Shown: piece after piece, positions 36,939 through 46,700 of the stretch
Layout: each line of letters opens with the position of its first letter
Numbering within the stretch: position 1 is the stretch's first letter
Assembly: GCA_028554755.1 (NCBI GenBank)
Contig: JAPTOF010000020.1
Coordinates: forward strand, 7,445,001 to 7,509,000
Direction: 5' to 3'
From: Cordia subcordata
Taxonomy: Eukaryota; Streptophyta; Magnoliopsida; Boraginales; Cordiaceae
Length of the DNA: 64,000 bases
Made by a program: the position numbers and the translations under genes
Notes under the pieces: generated by a model
The model's database searches: none
The model's input: the letters and a program-made list of their open reading frames with translations, nothing else
Told to the model about the DNA's origin: nothing

Positions 36939-37154
36939 GAGTACATAGATAAAGTAGTTTATTGTATTAACTTATAAAGTTGTTTAGTTCAGAATTTTAA
37001 ATAAAATTTGTTAATTTTAAAAACAAATCTAATCATATTATTCCACTACTATAATAATACTATCATACTATAGTATATATTATAGTAGTGGAATAATTAA
37101 AACATATAATCTAACATTGACAGGAAATAAATTTCAAAAGAACACAAATATGCA

Positions 37155-37322
37155 TCATAAATTTTGAAAAATTTCTTTGAATACAACATTTTCAGTCTTG
37201 TTGCATGGTTTACCATCTTCATCATGGATTAATATTTTCAAGCCCCTTTTCCTTGTCACTCTGGAAACAGCAACATAAAATTGTCCATGCGTGAATACTG
37301 GTCGTCGGAAGTATAATCCAAC
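37155..37322 (-). pseudogene. Helitron helicase C-terminus remnant
   Basis: On the minus strand 55 codons read VGLYFRRPVFTHGQFYVAVS and then RVTRKRGLKILIHDED, ending at a TGA (37155-37157). This is the motif VI end of Pif1-like RepHel helicases (VGLYLPRPVFxHGQLYVAxSRVxxxxGLKILI). The reading frame is broken just upstream, and the rest of the helicase and the Rep nuclease are absent. The remnant therefore has no activity. It marks the element as a deletion derivative of an autonomous Helitron. Confidence 0.8.
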
Positions 37323-37364
37323 ATTGGAGAATACCTAAATTTGTGCCGCTGCCAAGCATATGAA

Positions 37365-37735
37365 TCACAACCATGAATTTCAGTACAATTTTTGAATCAA
37401 TAATTAACATAAAAAAATTTTGCGCCACTGCCAAGCATATGATTGCACTGATCAATAACAAATGGTCATCACTCACAAAAAATAAAAGGAAAAAAAAAAT
37501 TCAAGTTCTTCACTTTTGGTCATATGCGCTTAATAACTCAACAATACACAGAAATCCACATTATAAGACATTTAATCACACTTCACACAATAAGGAAAAG
37601 AACAGAAACACTTAAACAACCAAATGTTGAAATATCCAAACCAAAAAACCATATCAAAAGAAAAATGTAATAAAATTTATCAAGAGCAAAATGTCATCAT
37701 ATAAAGGGCAAAGTTTCTGAACTGACAATATAAAC
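37365..37735. repeat. Inverted repeat arm P-Q inside the Helitron
   Basis: It matches 38745-39115 in inverted orientation over about 370 bp. Shared landmarks are atgaatttcagtacaa, gcgccactgccaa, taataactcaacaatacac and aaatgtaataaaatttatca. The second half also has another inverted copy at about 39240-39440. Confidence 0.75.
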
Positions 37736-37754
37736 TGCTAGCCTTAGTTTTCAA

Positions 37755-38165
37755 TAGTATAAAGCTAAACTGGATGCACAAATTTTGTTTCCGCTTATTT
37801 TATTGGCTTCTCATAGTTAGACATGTGGCACTTCCAAACATTTGCCACGTAATCCTCAATACAAGCAATTCAATATTAATGCCCACTATTTTTTTTTCCA
37901 CCAAAACTTTGCTTTCCAATGACATTAAGACCCATTGTTTTTCCACCAACGCATTGCTTATTAAGGGGTAAAACAGGCTATTCCATATACTACAACCTTA
38001 ACACCCCCAATATGTTCGTCCACTTTGTGGTTGCCATTTTTGTTTTACTATTAATTCAACTAATCAGCAGAAAGTTGCACTCAAATGTCACGATCTACAC
38101 AAAGCTGTAATGAATCCTCAAATTCAAAAGACATCTTTGCAGATTTCAATCTCAATCAATTGCCT
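37755..38165. repeat. Inverted internal copy of the Helitron 5' end
   Basis: It matches the minus-strand 5' terminal region (39450-39878) in opposite orientation over about 420 bp at high identity. Shared landmarks are ataaagctaaactggatgca and ccaccaaaactttgctttcc. Near-identical 63-codon frames on opposite strands (37919-38110 and about 39524-39715) are by-products of the duplication, not genes. Confidence 0.75.
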
Positions 38166-38659
38166 GATTTCCTTTTGGTATTTCGGACTTTTCCTTTGGT
38201 TAAACCCTAGCGCCCCCCAAAAAAATCTTTTCTTTTGTCTGTCCATTTTAATTATGGCGTATACAGAGATGGAAGATCAGGATATAATCTCTCAAATCTT
38301 ATCATAATTGTAAAGTTACCCGCAATTGGTGTTGTGTTTCCAAAGTTACATCGGTAATATGATTCTTTTTTTGTGATTGGCATATTCAAATACGCGGCGC
38401 AATCACTGGATGCGGTATGTTTCCATTTATTTTTTTATGCTCCTATACATATGTTCTAACTCCCTTGCCATCGTTGTCGTTGCGAAACCAGTAGTTCTAT
38501 TTCAACTTAGAGCTACAGATTATATTTGTCCTGTTTCGTCATCGTTGTAGAACCAATAATTCTATTTTGACTTAGAGGTACAGATTTTATTTGTCGTGTT
38601 TCGATTTAATTTCTATATTCTATTTAATTGCATGTATTTTTATGCCACTATTATTTGAT

Positions 38660-39440
38660 TTTTAAGTACGAAAATTCTAGATTAGCATCCGTTAGTTTTC
38701 ATCAAAATGGATGCTGTAGCCATTTTGCAAATATGTTGACTTGTTGTTCTTCTTTGCTTTAGAAATTTTGCCCTTGATATGATAACATTTTGCTTTTGAT
38801 AAATTTTATTACATTTTTCTTTTGATGTGGTTTTTTTGGTTTGGATAGTTCAACATTTGGTTGTTTAAGTATCTCCGTTCTTTTATTTATCGTGCGATTA
38901 GATATCTGATAATGAGGATTTTTGTGTATTGTTGAGTTATTAAGCGCGTATGATTGAAAGTATTAAACTTGAAAATTTTTTTCTTTTTTATTTGTTCCAA
39001 GTGATGACCATTTGCACACGAACAGTGCAATCATATGTTTGGTAGTGGCGCTAAAATTTTTTTAATTTAATTATTGATTCAAGATTGTACTGAAATTCAT
39101 GGTTATAAGAGAGGGATTTTTATATTATAATCTGTTATCATTAAAATTGCTTACAATACCCTTAGTTTTCATCTAAATGGATGATGTTGACATTTTGCAC
39201 ACATGTTGACCTGCTGTTCTTCATTGCTTCACAATTCAAAAATTTTGCCCTTTTTTTGATGTCAGTTCAGAAACTTTGCCCTTTATATGATGACATTTTG
39301 CTCTTGATAAATTTTATTACATTTTTCTTTTGATATGGTTTTTTGGTTTGGATATTTCAACATTTGGTTGTTTAAGTGTTTTTGTTCTTTTCCTTATTGT
39401 GTGAAGTGTGATTAAATGTTTTATATGATAGGGATTTTTA
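38660..39440. repeat. Tandem copies of a Helitron-internal segment
   Basis: The block 38690-38900 (gttttcatcaaaatggatg... through ...catttggttgtttaag) recurs at about 39160-39385 in the same orientation. Both are inverted relative to 37565-37735. The element therefore grew by both tandem and inverted duplication. Confidence 0.65.
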
Positions 39441-39889
39441 TATTATATAAAAATACCAAAAGAAAATCAGACAATTGATTGAGATTGAAATCTGCAAAGA
39501 TGTCTTTTGAATTTGAGGATTCATTACAGCTTTGTGTAGATCGTGACATTTGAGAGCAACTTTCTGCTGATTAGTTGAATTAATAGTAAAATAAAAATGG
39601 CAACCACAAAGTGGACGAACATATTGGGGGTGTTAGGGTTGTAGAGTATGGAATAGTCTGTTTTACCCTTTAATAAGCAATGTGTTGGTGGAAAAACAAT
39701 GGGTCTTAATGTCATTGGAAAGCAAAGTTTTGGTGGAAAAAAAAAATAGTGGGCATTAATATTGAATTGCTTGTATTGAGGATTACATGGCAAATGTCTG
39801 GAAGTGCCACATGTCTAACTATGAGAAGCCAACAGAATAAGCGGGAACAAAATTTGTGCATCCGGTTTAGCTTTATACTATTGTATAGA

Positions 39890-40420
39890 TGTTCATAGAT
39901 TAGACATTGTATGTTCAAAATATTTTATGCTTTATATCCAAACTTTTATATTACATATTCATACACCATACATTGTATGTTCAAAAAAGTTTGATATACG
40001 AAATAGACGAATTTGATTTAGCCAAAACATGAAACAGTTAATCTGCAATATCTTAAATCATTTATTAGACAACCAAATTCTCCATCTTTTCACTCATATG
40101 CACCAACCACACACTACACGCCACCACAACGACACACACCACCACCATGACATACACACGTATCTGTTGTTATAGATTTGAGAAAATCATTCAAAAAAAA
40201 GAAAGAAAGAGAATAACTGCGTCAACTCGTGGTCTATGGTGAAACAAAATCGGCTCGAAGATTAAAGATCGGTGTTGTGGGTGTGCAAAGATGATGATCA
40301 TGATGGTGAAGTCTGACTTAAAATCAAATGGTTTGATTTTGTTGGAAAGAGAGCTCTATGTGCGAAAATGGAGAGGGAGAGAGAGACATGTCTGTTAGTG
40401 AGTGAGAAAATGAGGAAGAA
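39890..40420. other. Resumed AT repeat and intergenic DNA
   Basis: The first 100 bp continue the 'ttcaaaa...tatatt' array. After that come CACA-rich and GAGA-rich stretches without a recognisable gene. Confidence 0.4.
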
Positions 40421-40584
40421 TATATATACATATATATATATATATGTATATGTATATATGCGCATGTTATTCACTTCAAATTAGGTGCACAGTGCTCCTT
40501 AGGAGTACAGTTTCTACGAAGCATGGTAAGAATTGCAGAAAAAGAGGGATAGTCATTGACATAATAAAAAATTAAAGAGTATAT

Positions 40585-40615
<31 letters not shown>

Positions 40616-40748
40616 GTATATATGCGCGTGCTATTCACTTCAAATTAGGTGCACAGTGCTTCGTAGGAGTACAGTTTCTACGAAGCACGGTAAAAATTGC
40701 AAAAAAAGAGGGATAGTCATTGAAATAATAAAAAATTAAAGAGTATAT
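40421..40748. repeat. 164-bp tandem duplication with hairpin
   Basis: Two copies (40421-40584 and 40585-40748) share an AT microsatellite, gcgc(a/g)tg(t/c)tattcacttcaaa, aggtgcacagtgct, and aagagggatagtcattga. In copy 2 a perfect 11-bp stem GTGCTTCGTAG/CTACGAAGCAC (40656-40666 and 40678-40688) encloses an 11-base loop. In copy 1 the left arm is mutated. Confidence 0.8.
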
Positions 40749-42345
40749 TTTTGTTCAAAAAAATTTTAAAGCACCATTGCCAAAATGACAATTTTTAACT
40801 TCACCGTTCAACCCTAAAATTCAGTTGACTTTTCATCAAAACCAACTTTTAAAATGTAAAACCAAATACGCTTTTTTTCTAAACAAACTTTTAAAGTTTA
40901 AAAGTCAGTTTGGCTCTCAAAAAAAAAAAAAAAACTGGATCTTACCACGTAAGGACTTTAATTTGGTTTTACTATATTAACCTTGTTGATCAATGCCTCA
41001 TAAGTGTGGGTTGAAATTTTTTATTCAAAAGACGTGAAATGGTGCTGGAATTTTATTGTAGAACCAAATATTGAATAAGGAATAAAAATCTTTTTACCAC
41101 ATGCAAAATAGGGTCAAAGACCTTGCCCATACTCCGCCCATTATCAACACTCATAATAATAAGTTGCTTGTGCTCAATAATCCATTAATACAAATTAAAA
41201 AAGGAAAAGAAAAAAGCACTAGAAATGTAACATCATTACTAGAATTACCCTTTTTTTTCCTCCTTTTTTTTGTCGCGACTGGAAAACCATTCATTGTTTA
41301 TTATTTTTTTCTAATCCACATTCATTGTTTATTGTTTACCAAAAAGATAATAAAAAAATATATCCATTGTGTACCTTACTATTTTTATCTGTTCTTATTG
41401 GTTGGTCCCCCGTTGAAAAATATCCAACCGTTTTTTAATACCAAGTGGGGCACAGCAATCAACCACCACTAGACGAAATTAACCTTAATATGCAAATACC
41501 GTCCATGTCCTTCACTTGTTCCCCTCATTATCCCAAAAAGCCAAGCCCATTTTCGTCTAAGAAATTAAAAATGACTTTTTTCTTCTTTTTTTTTTTTGGG
41601 TGGAATTTTCCTAACGGCAATGATGTCCTTGCTAGATGGTACAATTTTCACATAAGCCCTTTAAAGTTTTAGAAATTGTTAAATTATACTTTGACCTTTT
41701 GCAAATTGGTCATAGGTACTTTTTGTTAAGAATCAGTTTTTCATCCAAAATAGCTGAAGATGACTGCCAAAATACGAGGTTCCAAGGTCGATGTGAAAAT
41801 CTTGTGAAGTGGAACTTTTATATAAGATGATACATTTAGGACTTGTTATTAACTAATACTTTTATTCTAATATTTTAATATGGCATTCCAACTGTTTGTT
41901 TAATTTAAAATATCCGACATTTTAACTTTTCTTCTCATTTTGGTGGTTTAAAAATAAAATAAATTATTAAGATATAAGGTTAGAAGTAATCATTAGTTAA
42001 AAGAGAAATTTGATCAAAGATCTCATGAACTTGTGCAACTGTAAGATCATCATGGTAGAATTGCAACCTTTTATAATTTTTGCGTTTATTAATAGTGGTG
42101 GATTTATGGGGGCAAATAGGGGTCGTGGCCTCCCTAGCTCAAAAAACTATTTTTAAAATTTAGTTTGTCTGTTTACTTTATTTAATGGGTGCTAAAAAAA
42201 ATAAAACTATAAGGTTAGTAGGTATTCAAGAATATAACTTAATAAAATATCTAAAATTTTGAATGTAGTGTACTATTTGAATCTTTTTTGAGCAAAAAAT
42301 TTGCCGACTTTGTCCCGCCATATCGGATTTCTTGCTCTGAGTAAT
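40749..42345. other. AT-rich intergenic DNA
   Basis: No gene is supported. Short frames at 41101-41472 and 41445-41830 lie in T- and A-rich DNA and show no family pattern. Confidence 0.4.
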
Positions 42346-42354
42346 ACCTTTTTC
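42346..42354. repeat. 9-bp target site duplication, left copy
   Basis: ACCTTTTTC, repeated exactly at 43270-43278. Confidence 0.85.
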
Positions 42355-43269
42355 GGGAATTTTTTATTTTTACCCTTCTTTTAAAATTTTATCTCAAAAA
42401 TACCCTTATTTTGAAAAGAGTTTCATAAATACTCTTTTCGGTAAGTCACCTACCGTTTCGGTAGGTGACTTACTGTTCACGGATCCCAAAATTTGAAAAA
42501 ATTTTAAAAATAAACGATTACGATTTTAACGAAAACGGTAAGTCACTTACCGGTAAGTGACTTACTGAAAATGGGGTAAGCCACATGCACAACCACCTGC
42601 CTCCACCCCCCACGCCCCATGTGCCAACCCCCCACCCCCGATGCCTCAAAGCCTTGAAGCATGGAAAAGTTGAGGTGCTTCTTTTTTTACGAAAAAGGAT
42701 ACTTTTTGCATCTGAGTTGTCATTTCTCTCTTTGCCATATATGTTCACGATGCATATAATTTTTCATAGCCCTCATGTGACTAAATGATTATGGTGTTAG
42801 TTTTCTGAACGCTCAGTGTTGCACTTTTCAATGCAGAATTTTATTTGGCTTTTATTGCACGACGCCAATTTCGGTAAGTCACCTACTGAACGGTAGGTGG
42901 CTTACCGATTTCGTTAAAAACTGAATAGTTTATTTTTTAAAATTTTTTTAAATTTTGGGATCCGTGAACGGTAAGTCACCTACTGAAAATGGGACAAATT
43001 CGGTAAGTTACCTATCGAATTTGTCCTGGTAGGTGACTTACCGTTTTCGTCAAAAACGCAATCGTTTATTTTCGTCAAAAATCGTTTATTTTTTAAATTC
43101 CCAACGGTTTTTTTTTTTAAATGTTATTATTCCCGGAATAATGGAAACGGTAAGTTACCTACCGTTTCGGTAGGTGACTTACCGAAGAGGGTATTTTTGA
43201 AAACTATTTGAAAATAAGGGTATTTTTACAATAACTTTTAAAAAAAGGGGTAAAAATAAAAATTATCCC
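42355..43269. mobile_element. MULE-type (Mutator-like) non-autonomous element with palindromic motif
   Basis: A 915-bp unit has imperfect terminal inverted repeats of about 125 bp (42355-42478 against 43140-43269; both begin GGGA and continue TTTTTATTTTTACCC). It is flanked by the 9-bp duplication ACCTTTTTC. A 9-bp target duplication with long TIRs is the Mutator superfamily signature. At least ten copies of a near-palindrome, consensus CGGTAAGTSACYTACCG, occur inside. They start near 42439, 42459, 42536, 42552, 42873, 42889, 42968, 43001, 43029, 43148 and 43168, in the TIRs and in the interior. No transposase is encoded. The middle (about 42575-42860) is more GC-balanced and may be captured DNA, but I recognise no gene in it. 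Confidence 0.87.
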
Positions 43270-43278
43270 ACCTTTTTC
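43270..43278. repeat. 9-bp target site duplication, right copy
   Basis: ACCTTTTTC, identical to 42346-42354. Confidence 0.85.
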
Positions 43279-43647
43279 TCCTTTCAATTATTAACTATTG
43301 CATTAATGTATACCTTTTTAAATATTGCGTTAAAACCCATGTAATCGAGCAGAGGGTGCGTGTTAGTATTTCAAGAGCATCGGGGCCTACGTATCAATTT
43401 TCAAGACTTCAGAGGGCTTATATGTCAATATAAATGCCCCAAAACATCCACTAACGAAAATACAAAACCTTTTAATTTAAACGACACCGTGGCGGTTCCG
43501 TCTCAGAATTGCATTGTTGAATTTTTAAATCTGGTGGCGTGCTCCGCGACAACTTCGTCCGTTTCTCTTTCTGTGTCCGGTTCCTCCTTCTGCAATTGCA
43601 TATCTATACATACAAACCAGTCTATATATATAAATATAAATATAAAT

Positions 43648-43648
<1 letters not shown>

Positions 43649-43704
<56 letters not shown>
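43649..43704. repeat. Compound (TA)(GA)(GT) microsatellite in the 5' leader
   Basis: About 7 TA, 8 GA and 13 GT/TG units lie one after the other and end about 30 bp before the start codon of the transmembrane/RING gene. They are probably transcribed as part of its leader. Confidence 0.9.
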
Positions 43705-43707
<3 letters not shown>

Positions 43708-43734
43708 TTGAGTGTGATAAGGTGCATTACAAGT

Positions 43735-46700
43735 ATGATGAGCTGGCGGAGAATGTTCAGGTCGTCGAAAACGGTGGCGGCGCACGGCCTCTTGTTGTGC
43801 TTCACTGTCTTCCTCGTTCTCAAGCTCAATCGAACCCTTCATTACTCCTGGTGGTTCGTTTCGATTATTTTCTTTTTCGAATTTCTCAATTTATTTATTC
43901 CTTATCTTAAAATTTCAGCTTCAATTTGAAATATTAGTCAAATTATGATTTTTCGTAGAACACGGTCAATTGCATATCCTTTTAACGTCAGTTAAGTAGG
44001 ACAGTTAAATTTTCAGTTTTTCTAAAGTTCTTTTCTTGTATATATACAGTGTGTGTGTCTGTATATGTATGTATATATATGTATATATCTATATGTTTTT
44101 CGTGTACCCTGCTATATGTTGGAGTTTGTGCACTGGCTACAAGTTTTACAATCTGTTTGCCTGTTAGAATTTGATTAGCAAATGAAAATGTAGTTAAAAG
44201 ATTAGCGGTAATAAGTTTGAGAAAATGTCGGTGCGTTCAAGTGTAATGAGTACTGCCCTTTTTACTAGACATGAGATATCGAGATCCGCTATCTATTCGT
44301 AATTATGTTTCATTCTTTCAGTATATGCTACTGAGGTCCTGTTTTGCATATATTCTGCAAAATATTGTGTTTGGTTCATAATGATTTGTGTTTTTAGCGA
44401 GTGTCAGATGGCTAGTTGAGAAGGCTCTACCCGACTGTAGGCTAGTCGGCATTCAGTAAATGCCAGTGCGGATCTTGTTTTGCATTGGTTCTGTATGAAG
44501 GCGGCAACTTGAATCTTGCTAGCAAAGAATTAATCATCACTTGCAGTTATTATGATATGAAATGGATATCTATTTCCTCTTCATTGGCATAGAAATGTAA
44601 AGCTGTCTGTGCAATTTGTTGAGTAGGTTATTCCTTCAATTATGCAGGATAATCTTTTCTCCTCTCTGGTTATTCCATGTTGTTGTAGCAAGGGGCAGAT
44701 TCTCTTTACCGGCTCCAACTATGCCTTTTGATCGCCATGTATGGTACATCATCCCTGATTTTTATTGGTCAGTATTACGAAATATTTTTCTTCATGATCT
44801 CGTATTAACAGAAATATTGCTCTTTCATGAACAGTGGGCACCTTTCCATGCTGTCATGGCAACACCATTGCTTGTTGCTTTTGAACTACTCCTTTGCATA
44901 TATCTTGAGAGGAGTCATGGTACGATGGCAAAACTCCTGGAAACAACACTAAATTGAAATCTTAAAAGTGTCTATTTATAGAAAACCAAGTATTGGTTTT
45001 CATTTTCTATAAATCAACATTCATGTGCACTCTGAAAAGTTTCTTTATCACCTTCATATTTATACAAGTTGAGACATTTTATGTGTCTCTCGTGGAACTT
45101 CCTTCAACTTTCTCATTATAAATTCTTTAAGTTTTAATGGGTCCTTTGACCTTATTATTTGGTAGATGCCTTGCTTAACTTTGTCTGCATTTAGTTTTTC
45201 ATTCTTATTATTTATGAAGCCTAAAAAATTTAACACCGGATTATCAACTGTTCTGATTTGCAGTAGTAAGCTTGAAGATCGTATTTTTGCCCTTGCTAGC
45301 ATTTGAAACTGCAATTTTGATTGATAACATTCGGTAAGAATTCTCTTTCTTTAGAGAAGCTGACATACATTTGACTAGTAATTATATCTCATTTGTAACT
45401 ATATGGGTGAAATACGGAACTTGTTCTCTCTGTTGAAATACAGAACCGTAACAAGTTTCAGCAATCTCTTTTGGATATGAAATCTTTAAGTATTCACCAT
45501 ATTAACATGTGACAATATTTATAATATAAAAGAGACAACATGTAAAGACATTATAGTTTTCAGTTGTTAATTCCATTTTTTGGTCATAGTACCATTTTGT
45601 AATTTCAACCACCCTCCCGATTGTTTGTCTAGGATGTGTAGGGCTTTGATGCCTGGAGATGAGGAGAGCATGTCTGACGAAGCAATATGGGAGACCCTTC
45701 CTGTAAGTATCTAAATCATAATTACACTAGGAAGTTAATCTGAAATTTTGAAAGATTATAATTTTATCACACTTAAGGTCACTAATGATGAGCATTTAGA
45801 AAGTTCAAAAGCAACCTTCTGGTTACTTTAGACCAATGAGACACTAAACAGGATAATTTTGTGCTACTGTTATTAGTTGATGAAGTTCTCAAGACAATCA
45901 TATCTAGGATCTCTTCTGAAAATTTGAACATTTAGAGTCCTTGAATGGGTTACACGTAAGTCTTTCTATTATATAATTTCTGTAGAGCACGATATATACA
46001 CTTAAATCTAAAGTAGGAAAATTCTCAATTTCAATAGTCATATGTCTATGCCCCTTTTCCTTTTTGCTCTGCTCTTAAATCTTTTATGGGTCTTTGGAAT
46101 AACTTTAATGTCACAAACTGTTTGGAGACTACTCTTCAGACTGCTTAGCTTCAATTTATCTGATAGTTATGACGGGTTCATACTCATGGAACTGTTTTCT
46201 GTAAGAGGTACCAAGAAGTCATATTTTGGGATATTCTGACTTGTCATTGTGCTTTTTGAAGCAGGCACGTGTACGTAAACAGTAGGGGTCTGCATGCTCA
46301 TCTGCCAATAAATCAAGTCTTACCAACTGAATAAAAATGGTTAAACCTGTGTTGCTAATAGTAGAAAAACCTAATTAATATGTCCAATCACAAATAACAA
46401 TACAAAATCACTATGGGATGAGATATTATGAACTCTCGCAATCAAATATGTGATGGTTTCCTCATGCTAGATAGAATTGAACCACAATCAGGAGCATTAG
46501 GGAGTGTGGACCCTATGCTTTCGGCTTGGTAGCTTGCTCTACCACCAATTATAATGCCTGTAACAACTGCACTCTATTACTAACCTGTCAACAGATTAAG
46601 TAGAGTCAAATTGGTCTAGAATGCTTAAATATTCACCGTATCAGAAAACACAAAGACTTATAAACTAAACCCAAATCTTTACTAATCTTATATGTAAAGG

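Larger units (their letters stand above)
36911..39889 (-). mobile_element. Helitron, non-autonomous, with helicase remnant
   Basis: On the minus strand the 3' end reads CCCGTGC ATG GCACGGG, a 7-bp stem with a 3-base loop at 36922-36938. It is followed by TGTCACG and the terminal CTAG at 36911-36914. The 5' end is TCTATACAATAG at 39889. The flanks are A on one side and T on the other, as Helitrons require. Removing 36911-39889 restores 'tattatatgttca', which matches the surrounding repeat array and confirms both ends. Inside are a helicase C-terminus remnant and large inverted duplications of the element's own sequence. No Rep domain is present. Confidence 0.85.

Noticed and set aside
37919..39715. 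Two nearly identical 63-codon proteins on opposite strands
   Set aside because: They reflect the inverted duplication inside the Helitron and start in untranslated-looking DNA. The similarity is at the DNA level, not evidence of selection.
43649..43704. Possible CRISPR-like or structured repeat
   Set aside because: It is a simple dinucleotide microsatellite. No CRISPR-type array of repeats and spacers exists anywhere in the window.
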